Assembly: GCA_036873135.1 (NCBI GenBank)
Contig: JAPTYO010000008.1
Coordinates: 24,343,001-24,407,000 of the forward strand
Source: Clarkia xantiana subsp. parviflora
Taxonomy: Eukaryota; Streptophyta; Magnoliopsida; Myrtales; Onagraceae
DNA: 64,000 bases
Reading direction: 5' to 3'
The notes beneath the pieces are model-generated. The model was not told where the DNA came from and did no database searches. It worked only from the letters and a program-made list of their open reading frames with translations. A program made the translations under genes and the position numbers. Below, in pieces: positions 44,161 to 56,225 of this stretch (positions are counted from its first letter, which is position 1; every line of letters starts with the position of its first letter).

Positions 44161-44296
44161 ACAACATTCAGGATTGATAAAACAAGTTCCTATGTGAGTT
44201 ACTCGACATTTCTGTCCATTAGGCGGCTGAACATACTAAGCAGGGGTGTCATTCACACGTAAATCAGTTAACCAATCAACATGATATGTCATATGA

Positions 44297-44497
44297 TTAG
44301 TGGGCCCCATAGTCTACTATCCATGACATTATAAATTGGGAAGAATTGAATGTACCTGCAATATTAGCTTGTACATTGTCAGATACTGAAACATATTCCT
44401 TGTCTTTGTTCATAGTCTGCAGAAACTGGCTGATTTGATTAAACTGATCTTGAATGTGTTGAAGAGATCTTATTATTTTCCTTATGCATACCTTCAT
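44297..44497 (-). pseudogene. Copia protease fragment
   Basis: Ends ...FIMSWIVDYGAH. The position and flanking WIVD...GA match the copia aspartic protease site, but the residue after Asp is Tyr where Ser/Thr is needed, and a stop follows. The active site looks dead. Confidence 0.7.
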
Positions 44498-44661
44498 TCA
44501 GTGGAGATTAAATACCTCCAGATTCTGCATCATCCAATGCCATGTTAGCATAGGCCCACTTTTTCTTTTATGTGCTCAGGCACTCCATTTTTAGACCAAC
44601 AATCATATATGCGATGGTCTTTCCTTCCACAGTAAGTATAGATCCAGTTCGACTTATCAAT

Positions 44662-45495
44662 TCACCCACGAAACTGGTTTGCAGTGCCATTAGTAGCATT
44701 TGAACCTTTAAAATTGGGAGGTCCTGAACTAACTGAGTTAAAATTGGAGGATGAACCACCTCTATAAGGAGGATTTTTCGACCAATATAAAGTTGTTCTA
44801 GTGTTGTCAAAACCATCAGTGATCAAGCCAGATACAGTTCTTAGATTCTCCTCTTGAAGCAGGACGGAATAAGCCTTACTCAAATTTGGTAAAGGTTTTC
44901 TCATTAACATATTGGTTCTAGCAGTGGCATAGGTCTCATTCAGTCCAATTAGAAACTGAATCAATTTTTGTTTTTCTTTATGAACATTCAGCAAAGCAAT
45001 TTCCTCATTACAGATCAATACGAGATCATCTATAGTAGCAATTTCATCCCAAAGCTTCTTCAATTTGCCATAATAGGTTGTGATCGGTAACATACCTTGC
45101 GTAACATGATAAATGTCACGAGTCAATTGGAAGAGACGAGTTCCATTGACTTTGTTAAACATAGAGCTCAGATCATCCCAGACACTCTGAGTAGTAGGAT
45201 TATAGACAAGTCCGCTAATCAGCTCCTTCTCGATTGAATAACGAATCCAGGCTTTGACGATTGCATTACAACGATCCCACTTTTGACGTTGTGCAGCTAG
45301 AACAGAATCTCGAGTGCAGGAACCATCGATAAAACATATCTTGTTCTTCACTAAGAGACCTTCCTTGATTGATTCACTCCATAGTTGATAGTTGTCAGTT
45401 CCTGTGAGTTTGAACGGAATTAACGAAGTTCCAGTCGTGTATGAGGGATGCAGATACAATTTCTCATCCAATTTTGTCATCGTAGCATTCGCCAT
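44662..45495 (-). pseudogene. Copia gag (frame lost before the zinc knuckle)
   Basis: 277 codons. FKLTGTDNYQLWSESIK opens the typical copia gag domain; SVWDDLSSMFNKVNGTRLF and FLIGLNETYATARTNMLM follow. A frameshift near 44,660 separates it from a zinc-knuckle-like stretch YCGRKDHRIYDCW, where the expected first Cys is not present. Gag would form the particle shell. The start Met follows the LTR/leader by about 260 bp, as expected. Confidence 0.85.
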
Positions 45496-45745
45496 GGCTG
45501 AGAAAGCAGATAAAATTCAAATAGAACTCAATGATTCAAGGAGAGACCTATCTCCAAGATGATGATCGATTCGCAGTGACGGTACCGCCTCGCTGATGCA
45601 AGCTTCCCTGTCAAACCTGAGAATCAAATCACCAACACGATTGCGAATGAAATTGCAGCAGAAATCTCGATCAAGAAACGAGAAATTTTAACGAGAGAAT
45701 CGCCGGAGAAGATAGCAGAAGGTTCGTCGGAAAAGTTAGTTACAA

Positions 45746-45758
45746 GGCTCTGATACCA
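45746..45758 (-). other. Primer binding site of the short-LTR copia
   Basis: TGGTATCAGAGCC on the minus strand directly abuts the LTR. It is the complement of the initiator-Met tRNA 3' end used by most plant copia elements. Confidence 0.88.
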
Positions 45759-45897
45759 TTTCAGATAATTGGAGAGTAAACTTCTTAATTAACTAACACA
45801 ACTCTTACAAAGGAGAAGTTAACTATATATAGTAGTTCAACTAAGTTAGCAATTAACTAAGATGTACAGGCTACAACTAAAATATACAACTCCAATA
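45759..45897 (-). repeat. 5' LTR of the short-LTR copia (139 bp)
   Basis: Same length and near-same sequence as 40,993-41,131, with about seven substitutions by eye. The outer end CCAATA is followed by the CATGC target duplication. Confidence 0.9.
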
Positions 45898-45902
45898 CAT
45901 GC

Positions 45903-48005
45903 GGCTCATGTCTCAAGATAATTTGTGACAAAGTCATTGAATTATCTTTTATACAATGAAGCTAATGTGGTGGAATTAACAACACGATTTTTTTTTAATA
46001 AAGAATTCAAGATGGTAGTCATTCTATAGAAAAATGAGGAGATTTAGAACACAATCGGAAAATTGATACACATGGTTAAGTTAATTTATATGAAAATATA
46101 CATTTTATTACATATTTGATTACAAAATATATGCAAAAATAGCAAATATATATATATATATATGAAGAGCAAATATTTTATTAAATTTAATATTTTAGTT
46201 TCAGGTAGTGTAGTTAAGATTCATCTTTCTTAATTTTTAAATTAATAAAATAGTTTATGAGTTATTAGTATTTTTTAATTTTTTTTTTGTCGGAACATAT
46301 CTTAAATCAATAACTAAGATTAGAAACATATCTACTTACATATAATTATTACTATTTGTGCAAATACAGGTCAAATAACTAGTATATCGGTCGAGATGGG
46401 TTGCTTTTGTGCTAAGTATAGCTCCACTCCACCATTGGCCAATTGGAGAGTCCAGATACGTGTCGAGTGGTTATTGGTGAAGGTGTAGGGTCAAGCAAGC
46501 AAAGGGCAGCAGGATCGGTGCTGTCGCCACGAGGAAGAATTAAATATACGTCAAATCTAGTGCTTGTCTTCATATCATAGGTCCACAAAATATGATGTCG
46601 GGTAATTACCAATAATAACACACTTCTCAATATAAAAATATTTGCATTCAATCAAATACAATATATAATTCAGAGGATTTAACAGGTGTAACATTTAGAT
46701 GTGTGGATTGTTTGTGCTTTGAGCTTCAACATCTCCAACATCTACTGTTTGTGTTAATCCTCTTTAATTACCTTATAACCCTTCTATTGTGACATTTTTG
46801 TTTTGTTTAGGCAATGATTAAAAATTCGAATGTAACGTGATGGGAATTAATATCCGAATAAATCTAAGGTACACTAGAATAACGTTTTTTTTTACCTCCT
46901 GATGAAATTAATTTACATATTATTGCGAGGGTTTCAACTCTTTTAGATTTTAAATTTTCCTTATTGTTATTTATGCTATATTTATTTTATTTCTTTGTAA
47001 TAATTTAAGCCATATATTCAATGGAGGAGATAGCACATACATATAATAGGAACAGACGAATGGCACTTGTAGAAATTCTATGGTCATGCAAACATCAATA
47101 TATCCAATGCATGGAGTCAATGACAAAAAAAATGGTTTGTAATTAGAGTAATGTGTGATTGGGCAAAAAAAAAATAGTAATGTGTGCAATACCACACCGA
47201 ATGGAAAATTTGATTGATGACATATGTACGTGGCTTGCACAACTCACCTTAGAAATTAGTTTTTACGGATAATAATAAATAAACTAATTCTTAAAAGTTA
47301 ACTTGTTAACGTGAGTACTGCTACTGCCCAAGTCATTATATAATATATATATAGTACGAGTACCAATCTAATTTTTCATTTGGTTTATTACACACTACAC
47401 TCTAACATATTTAACAATTATTTTGCATCAAATATTGACTATTTATATCATGAAAATATCTCAGTCTATATTTTAAATTTTAATGCGAAAACTGGGTGCA
47501 TAATTTCGATATTTGTAGAAACAGAACCGACAAGACAAATTTGGATTTTTTGATGCATGGGAGGAAAGTATGTGAGAATTAAATATTCTAAGAAATTATC
47601 GTATAATGATTATATTAATTGGTCATATAACCTTGTATAATAATATGCTTTGGCCAAAAAAACTCTGTATGTAATATGCATGATCTGTTCAAATATAATA
47701 AAATTGATTTTAAACTTTAAAATTATTGGTTTCATTACAGTTCATTACTTTTTTTTTTCCAATGTTATTATTTAATTTAATAATACAATTATATTTCTTT
47801 AGATTCAATTCATCTTGATCCTCTTAAACTAGGGTGGGTGAATCTAGTAGGATGTGTTTGCATAGATATATAATGTAAGATTTAGATAACATTACGTTAT
47901 TTTACGAATCAAACTATATTGTGAGCCTCTGTAACGTAAATTTTATTGTACTGTGAGATTCCTACGTATTGACAAAAAACCTATGAAAACCCACATTTAT
48001 TGTAA
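45903..48005. other. AT-rich intergenic DNA
   Basis: No gene supported. A (TA)n tract lies near 46,148-46,163. The small minus-strand frames at 46,412-46,651 and 46,971-47,240 show no recognisable domain. Confidence 0.55.
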
Positions 48006-48045
48006 CTAGTTGGTTCTGCGCATGCGTTGCACGCGCATATTTCTA
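48006..48045 (-). mobile_element. Helitron 3' terminus (5' end not found)
   Basis: On the minus strand a hairpin TGCGCGTGC-AAC-GCATGCGCA (one mismatch) is followed by GAACCAA and CTAG|T. This meets the Helitron 3'-end rules. I could not pick a matching 5' TC end to the right, so element length is unknown. Confidence 0.5.
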
Positions 48046-48213
48046 ACTCGGTTCTTGAATAAGTTTTATGTTTTAATAATATGATATAGGAAAAACTACA
48101 ATATATTGTGACAATCACATTTAATTAAATATAGTGACTCTTTTTATATGTAATGAACTATACAACATATTCAAAAATTGTTAATTTAAAAAAAGATTTG
48201 ATTTATCGATAAC

Positions 48214-48276
48214 TATACATTGATAGTTTGGACATCATGCACATCCAGTGCATGATGTCCAAACTATCAATGTATA
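48214..48276. repeat. Perfect hairpin: 29-bp arms, 5-nt loop
   Basis: 48,214-48,242 and 48,248-48,276 are exact inverted copies around ATCCA. The arms begin TATACATTGATAGTTTGG. No mismatches in 29 bp implies recent origin or ongoing correction. Confidence 0.9.
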
Positions 48277-51200
48277 CATAAACCATAACTATATATAAAC
48301 ATGCATACATTTTTCAGTTAACAACAGTATATATAATAAACCTACAACAAAAAAAAGATGGCATACCTTTACTTACTATTAGTCATCTTGACACAAGTAA
48401 AGACAGTGCCAGATTTTCTAGGAGAAGAAAGTTCATTCTAGGCATTCGTTTGCAATTGAGATCATGTAATCAGTATCATCGATTTTTAACTTCTCCCACA
48501 AGTTCATGTATGAGTAAGAGTGATTTTTCCCTTTGGGATATCTAAATCTTAATTAACTACCTTGCAGTTGGCTGTCAAATTGATGTAAAACAGAATTCCA
48601 AAAGCCACTAAATTTAAGATTGGTGATAAATGATGTATTATCAAAAAGAAAGTCAGCAGAGGATCAATACCATGACCATCATCTCATCTAGGAATCAATT
48701 TCCCAAGTCATAACAGGAAATAAATATTGCATTTAAATAAATTGGAAAAATAAAAATTAATTATTTTTTATACCAAATTATTAGCATTTTATGCACACAT
48801 TTGACTCGGATCACAATCTATGCAAATGACTGGAGCTAAACATATAAGTAAAATGCATTAAAACAGTACAAACAGTCACCATTTCTCAATCAAATGTTTG
48901 TTGATCGTACTCTAAAGGTCCTCCTAATCAACAATTGATCTGCCTCATGAATCATGTTGATAACATCCAACAAATGAGATAGAACCCTTAAATACATAAG
49001 CATCCACATGACAAATACACTGAAATTTGAAGAGGAAATAACGATTATACTTTCTCATATAGAAAGGAATATTTAAAACTAAGCATCCGTGTGTTGTTCT
49101 TTTATTTCATTACAGTGTAACTATTGTTAATGCTAGATTAGTATGTTAAGGAAAAAAATTATTTTCTTTGATCGAGAACACTATTCATCCAAACAGTGGA
49201 ACTAAACTTTAACCGGTTAATTCAATATATGTGTTTTTTTTTTTTTCCAAAATTCAATATATGTGTTCAATACAAATAAACAATCATAATTCTCCCTAGT
49301 AGCCAAAAAATATACCATGTGCTAGATCGATTATCTCAACACGCACAAATGATAATGGTTCGATCAATTTGACTACGTCCACGAGTAATGACGGCTGGCT
49401 ATTTTAGTAATGGTCTCTACGTCACCATTTTACAGAGAATACAACGTTTTATATATTGCTGTGGAAATAAATTATTATATCGAAAAAAATTCGGGTTAGG
49501 ACACCGCCCCGAACCACACCTTCGGTGGTGGAGGCTACAGCCCCCAAACTACCCCTGAACTCACCGCAGAGGTCGTATACATAATGTAACACCATGCTTT
49601 GTCTAGTCATAATAACGGATTAACTGACAAAATGTTAGAAAGCGTGTCACTTATTATTGTTAATCGGGTAGCCTTCTCCTAATATAATTCCATTGTTACT
49701 TTAATTTATTAGACTGCAATCGTAAGATATACCAAGAACACATTGACAAACAAATGAAAATGAGTGAATAAATCAAAGGAAAGCAGGCCAGTATATTGAA
49801 TAGGAAAAGAATGTAATAGTACATACCCTAATTCGATAGATTTCAGATTAGAAATTTATTGAAGATGGGATGATATGAACCTGCAAACCTGATCGGGAAT
49901 GGAAGAAACCCACAAAAAAAAAAAAATTAAACTTCTGTGTACCCCAATTCATTAAGCGTGACAGTAGCATCGATCGTCATAGAATCTCTTGTTTCTCATT
50001 CATGTTGGTTTCTTGATGCTTTAAAGGGATGAAAATTAGGGTAGGACTCACACTTCTCATGCGACCTCATTGAAACTTCATCAACCACTGGACCATAAAG
50101 TATTTTCCATTGACATCTCAGTGTGAATGTCTGGCAGCCCGTTGAGTGGTATGAATGGTCTAACCCTAAAGCGTTGGCAGATGGAGCGGGGCTGAAATAT
50201 GGGAATTTTTTATTGTGAAACGGTACAAAGAGTAGCATGTTAAGTGCTGACTTTTGATTGTGAAACGGTAGAATCTACATTTTGTGATGATGGTTGGGGT
50301 TGAGGACAGCTTGTGTTTTTTATATTGGTAAAAAGATGTAAAATTTATATAAAAAATGGATACAATATGAAATTACAACTGAAATTACAGAGTGGCTATT
50401 AATTTAGTATTATTTATTAGACAAGTAAAGTAATTCACCTGGTCATTCTTTCACAAATATATTATTATTATTTATTTTTGGTTTACTTTATTACTTTCAT
50501 TATTATTATAAATAAAACTGAGTACAGTACAAAATGAGTAAAGTTACGAAAATAATATTTTTTTTAATGACGTTGTCTCGTAAAATTGTATCATAAGTTT
50601 TAGTCAATAAAATTTTAATAAAAAGTGGATATCTAGCTTTAATATTTTAAATATCTGGTGCTTTGATAGGCGTGGTGCACATGAATCAAATATATGCATG
50701 AAAACTAAAATATAAAGTTTAGGAGAAAAGATAAATGTTATAAAAATAAAGCATAGTTTAAATTTTATCATATTACAAAATAGTCTATTTTCAAATAGAT
50801 GAATATCATAATAATAAATAGTTCACATTACAAAACATTATAAACTTTACATTCTAGTTAGAATATAACATCACATTCTATATAACATCAAGAATTCTGA
50901 ATCAACCAATTGAATCAAGACATTATTTATAATGTCATCACATTTTATATAATCCCATATTATAATTCTCACATAATTGAATGTCAAATCATCATTTACA
51001 GAGCCAATCACAACCGTTGCTGAATATTCTAGTTCAAACTGAAGGGTCCAGGGTGTAGTTGTCATAAAAAAAGAAAAACTTGAGTAGACCGCACCATTAT
51101 GTATGTACCCAGTGCTTAATAATTGAAAATAGAGCAAACATTTATGAGATGAAGCCATGATGAATGTGACATCCAACTTCTCTGATATAAGGTTTAGGAT

Positions 51201-51986
51201 CAACTATAATACATCATATTATTGGCCGGCGATGATCATATTTGATTAAGGTGGAATAATCAAGCTAAATAAAATGACTAGGTTATAAAAAAAAAAAAAA
51301 AGTTTAGGATTGAGAAGTCATCCTTATACGTAACGGTGAAGAATCTAAATACAGTCTCAAATATAAGTTATATTGCAATTTAATGTCTAATAATTTTTTT
51401 TAATATATTCAATGTTCGAAATATTCGTTTTGTTAGTTTCCTCTTCCGTATGATTTTGCCGTTTAAATTGACATTTTAAAGAAATAAAAACATATTGTTT
51501 TCCATATTTCTAAAGTATCATATTTGTTGCTTATGATCTGCGCTTATTAGATGCTTAAAAAATATGTTAAAGCAACAAAAACATATTGTTTTCCACATTT
51601 CTGAAGTATCATATTTGTTGCTTATGATTTGCGCTTATCAGATACTTAAAAAAGATGTTTTTGTTTCTTCAATTTAAGAGGAATGAGTTGAAATTAACAA
51701 ATATGATATTTTAGATATCGAATATTGACAAGAAAAAAATAAGATACAAAATCGCAACATAAACTATATTTGAGGCTATTTTTAGTTTCTTAACCCAATA
51801 CTTAACTCCCTTTGAAGTATTATGATATCACCGTTAATGATTCGATCGAATCATGTGGTCCATTTTTAGTTGACTTGTCAAGAATCAATTCGGTCAATTT
51901 ATTTAACACTATATGGTAATGTTAAAAAATTGGCAATACATCGGTCATATGCTATCAACGACACTACACATAGAGTCTAACGGCTA
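48277..51986. other. Intergenic with unassigned coding-like pieces
   Basis: Minus-strand frames at 49,996-50,238 (containing LGLDHSYHSTGCQTFTLRCQ) and 50,871-51,203 (110 codons, containing SVNDDLTFNYVRIIIWDYIK) look somewhat coding-like but are unrecognised. A GC-richer patch at 49,495-49,590 stands out. A 93-bp segment is duplicated at about 51,487-51,655 (shared 'cagatactt'/'tagatgctt' ends). Confidence 0.4.
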
Positions 51987-54970
51987 TCCTTTCTTCTATA
52001 TATATATAAAAATCATTTCTAGTTAAATCAAGAATATGGGATACAATATATGATCAACTTCAATAAATTCGATTAAACGAAAGTCTGTTAAACAGTATGT
52101 TTGCATTCTAGCGGTGTTTTAAGTGAGAATTCTCATGTAGTCAATATGAATAGAAAAATTGAAGAGGTGCATGATATATATATATATTTCATAAATAAAA
52201 AACTGAATATTCAAATATGTCCTCACCCAAATTTTGTCCTCACATAATTTACCCATATTACCTTAATTACCCTCGCCAAAACAGTCGTCTGTTTTCCCAA
52301 CCTTTCTTTGTAAATCCTACCTATTCACTTACAGAGGCATCTTTTCAACAAGGAAAATGCTACAACTTCCGACAACGACGTTCCGTCATGTTCCGAAAGA
52401 GAGAGTGTGGCATGAAATGTAAATTTCAGCAACTTTTAGGTTGTTTATATAGATACTCACATATCGGAATCCGTCGGAACCTTTTTTGTCGGATCCTGTA
52501 TCATAACTCTTTCAACAAATAACCTCCAATTCCTCCACAGATTCATTAATCTATCAGTTGGCTATTTGGTGTTGATGCTTTGCAATTCTCGGTCAATAAG
52601 CCCCATTAGTCGTTCCTTTATTCCCTGATGTGCAATCCTTTGTTCCCCATTAGTTCGTTTCTGGATCCTTATGTTAATTCTTACTATTTCTTCTCGGTGT
52701 TCATAGATTCAATATTCCCTTTCAGATTCATCTAATTTGTAAACGGTTTCTTTGAGGGAGGTCAGCCATACTTGTTGTTGGATATGCAGATTGGCGGGCG
52801 GATTCTATGGTGAGGTCAGTCATTTTTTTTGTTAGACATGTAGAGTGGCAGTTCATTACTGTGTAGTATGTAGTGGCCTTTTTTCTTTATTCGCCGGTGG
52901 GTTCGTTTCTGGGCAGATTCTTTGTTGTAGTTCCGTAGGATTTGTTGTTGAATGTGGTGTGCGTGGTGGATTCAACGTTGGGGATTGCCGTAGGCTTGGA
53001 TGTTGGTCGAAGACGGGCCGATTAGACTTAGTTGTGGCCATTGTGAAGAGCGTCGTGTGGCCTACGAAGCAGTTGTTGGAGCAAATCGCACCGCATGTAA
53101 CTGAATTGGAGAAATTGAAACAAAGAAGAGATTCAACAGAGAACAAAGAAAGAAGTTGTTGAAGGACTGAGAAGGCATCAAGACTTTATATTGAAATTTG
53201 TTCGGCGGGAGGAAGTAATCAAGATGGACGACTCAAATTTGCGCTTGACTTGTCCAATAAATCCAACTGCTCATTCCCGCTTTGTGGTTGTTCCTCATGT
53301 CAACTATCATAGGATACTTTTGCAAACGTTGCTGCCTCCACAATCGGAGGCCTAATCACATCATCCCGGTAAGTTTTACTCATCCTCCGTAAAATTGTTA
53401 TGCCCCTTTCCCTGATTATATTTGCAGTTAATTGCCTCAAATTTCCATAGTTAAAATCCCACACTGGCTTTCTCTATAACTGATTTAGACGAAATTGTTG
53501 TTCACATTATTTGAGAATGACATCCAATCTCAGAATATTAACACATAAGTTAATTCATTGATGGTGTATTAGATGAAAGAAAATTTGCTTTTCCATCCAT
53601 TACGTTGGCTCTGACTAGCATAAAACATGAATAATTATAACATTCTTAAGTTTGGTTCAACATACATATCATTTACGTTGTTGCTTAGGTTTTCCATAAA
53701 AAAAAATATGTAATATGTTGGTGCAAACAACTCAAACGTAGTGGTTTGATATTTTTTTTGTTGGTTAATTAACATTCTCACTTTGTCTGGTCATCTCTAT
53801 CAATGCAGTGTTCAACTATATGAAGTTGTTGTGAAGTCCATGAGATTAGAATTTTGAGGTCAGTTTTAATTTGACATTAACCTTGATTTATTGATGTCAT
53901 GCTTCTTTAAATGCTCAACTGTTTTGATTTCTTCTTCTTACTGTCAATTTTAGAAAATTTAGATTTAAAATCATGTTCCAGTTATCATAGGTGGAAGTTA
54001 AACATTACGTAAGATGAATGTTTTCTGTTTAGTTTGGAGATACATCAAGAATAGGTGTATGTTCAAATTTTAATTTTTTTTAAATATCGCACTCGTTAAC
54101 TGGTTTCAAAGCTATGCATATCTTCTTTCTGCAGTGAAATCTAAGTCATTTCTTAAGTGGTCTACATTCTCTTCTTTATGCAGTGAAATCTAAGTCATTT
54201 CTTAAGTGGTCTACATTCAATAACTCTCCAAATTCAGTTTACATTTTTGCAACAATCTTCTTTAGTAATGTGTGTTGGAGAACTCTTCTATTATTATCTT
54301 ATATGATCAAAGTGGGAGTTTGCGTTACACTTTTGATAGAGCAATAGATCACTGTGTATTTTAAAGTGTATTTACTTTATATCAGTTAGTATTATCTGCA
54401 GGAAGAGGAATTACTTATGTTGGCAAACATGCTTCTAATATGAATTTTTGATGCAGTTTAACCAATTAGCATGTTGATATAAAACATATCATCATCTCCA
54501 GCTTTACACTAATTTAAAACTGATAAGAATTGTCTTGGGTGTAGTTCCTATAAAGCTCACAGTTGTCGGCGTTCAAGATACTCAAATGGAACAAATCCCG
54601 GTACCAAAGAGTATAACTTCTGGGTACATTAGATCATGCAATGTACGTAAATGCTTCCCAATTGCACGGTTTTGCCTTGGCCAACTAGCTCGACTTCTAT
54701 GCATCGTGAGTTAGATCATCGTGAGTTAGCACGACTTCTACGATCAATAATAAAATTATTCCATGTATTGGTATGTAATTACTTGTGAAGTTTCACTATT
54801 TTTTTTTAATTATACATATATTATAAAACTGATATGTATCCAAACTGAATATGTTGTAACTTTCAAGAGGTGTTGTACTTTGTTTAGCCACCTATTTCAA
54901 TAGTTTTAAGTATAACATTTTTATGATGTTCGAGTCATACGCACGTGCAACGCGCGTACTAGAATTTCTA

Positions 54971-54971
<1 letters not shown>
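51987..54971 (+). mobile_element. Helitron candidate, about 3 kb
   Basis: 5' A|TCCTTTCTTCTATATATATA (51,987). 3' hairpin TACGC...GCGTA (54,938-54,958) followed by CTAGAATTT and CTAG|T (54,971). Inside is unannotated mixed sequence with a GC-richer block at 52,760-53,340 and exon-like signals such as CCCG|GTAAGT near 53,369. A 49-bp direct duplication lies near 54,130-54,227. No Rep/helicase motif. Confidence 0.5.

Positions 54972-55005
<34 letters not shown>
54972..55005. repeat. (AT)n microsatellite
   Basis: An uninterrupted TA run of about 17 units directly after the Helitron 3' end. Helitrons prefer AT targets, so the position is sensible. Confidence 0.9.
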
Positions 55006-55010
<5 letters not shown>

Positions 55011-55997
55011 ATGTTTCATTTTATTGTAATATCCATGTATTTTCTTTTTCATACTTTTATTATTATTTTTGGTTAAAATACTTTTATTTTTAGGATATGT
55101 ATAGTTGGTCTATTTGAAGCAGATACAATAAATGTGTCAATGTCACCTGCACTCTATCAAAGGTAACGATTGTTTCTATGACAAAGTTGTTAGCTAAATT
55201 TTGCTTGATCGAATAAATTGGTAGTTAAACTTTTTTTAAATAAAAAAGTAGCTCAATTTTACTAATCATGTAATTAGTTAGCTCTATTACATTTATCTTC
55301 TTTGGACATAAAGATTACATGTGTGGAATATGACATCTGAATTCACGACAATGTCAAAACAAATAAGGTGAAATCATACATTTACTCTCCCAAAGTTTGG
55401 CTACCGAAGTGTACAATAAAATGAACTTCAACTAGTATTTCGCATAGTCACTTCATCTAGCTAGTAAAGTGCACATGAATACATACTTTAGTTATGAGTG
55501 CACATTGTACTTAAGCTAGTAATATGGTACTTTATCTATTTGCAATTTTTGAGAATTTGGACATCACTTACTACGTACGTGCGAAATTTCGTCCAAAACA
55601 GAAGAAAACATAATAGAGCTATCTTTTTGTACGGTTTGACTTGACTTAGTAATGTATTCAAATAAAAAGTTATATTAGCAATTTGTCATCCGATCAGACA
55701 AAACTTAAACTAGCAACTTATAACTAACCCGCTAATTAAATCACACCTACACACAACGAAAATGGGCGGTAGTTGGTATCTTTTTCTCAAACGTGAGCTG
55801 CCTACCTCTAACTTCTATTATGTTGGAGTTGTAACTCGATTGGTTGTCTTTCATATCATATATATTAAAAATATTAAAGATTAAAATTTAGTATAACTTA
55901 TTAGTTAATAATATATTCATATAATGGTTTATATATATATATGTGATCACTGATGACTATAAATATGTCACTTGTGTGTAGAGTGAGTGTTAATGAA
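55006..55997. other. AT-rich intergenic DNA
   Basis: Nothing supported. Confidence 0.6.
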
Positions 55998-56225
55998 AGA
56001 CCAGCAATTTTGGTCTAGTGGTTAAGAACGCTGACTCCGCCGACTCTCATGTGGTTTGACTCTGAAGTCACGAGTTCGAATTCCTCATCGACTTGAATAA
56101 AATTATTTGCCAAGGAAAGAATGACTTGGGCTAACGGGTTGGTCTCTCGATTATATTAGGTTGTTGGTGGTGCTACGTGATGGGTCAGTGCATGCACTAG
56201 TTGTTCATAAGTATGATATGCTCGC
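55998..56225 (+). mobile_element. tRNA-type SINE
   Basis: A-box TGGTCTAGTGGTTAAG (56,011-56,026) and B-box GAGTTCGAATTCC (56,072-56,084) are in Pol III spacing. A tRNA-unrelated body follows ('gcc.aggaaagaatgacttgg', 'gggtcagtgcatgcac'). A short AATGAA repeat at both sides is only weak support for boundaries. It is unlike the SINE at 21,288, so two families are present. Confidence 0.65.

Larger units (their letters stand above)
40993..45897 (-). mobile_element. Structurally complete Ty1/copia retrotransposon with short LTRs
   Basis: 4,905 bp, minus strand. Two 139-bp LTRs (40,993-41,131 and 45,759-45,897), a CATGC target duplication on both sides (40,988-40,992 and 45,898-45,902), a PBS TGGTATCAGAGCC (45,746-45,758) and a purine-rich GATGGGAGAA beside the 3' LTR. 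Gag, protease, integrase, RT and RNase H are in copia order, but stops and frameshifts break the chain at several points, so it cannot encode a full polyprotein. The LTR ends are TA...AA instead of TG...CA. Confidence 0.92.

Noticed and set aside
46350..46384. ATTTGTGCAAAT hairpin plus CTAG|T as a Helitron end
   Set aside because: The hairpin is short and AT-rich with a long spacer, so chance is likely.
52845..53162. 105-codon plus-strand frame as a gene
   Set aside because: An equally long frame exists on the opposite strand and neither shows a domain; it lies in the Helitron candidate interior.
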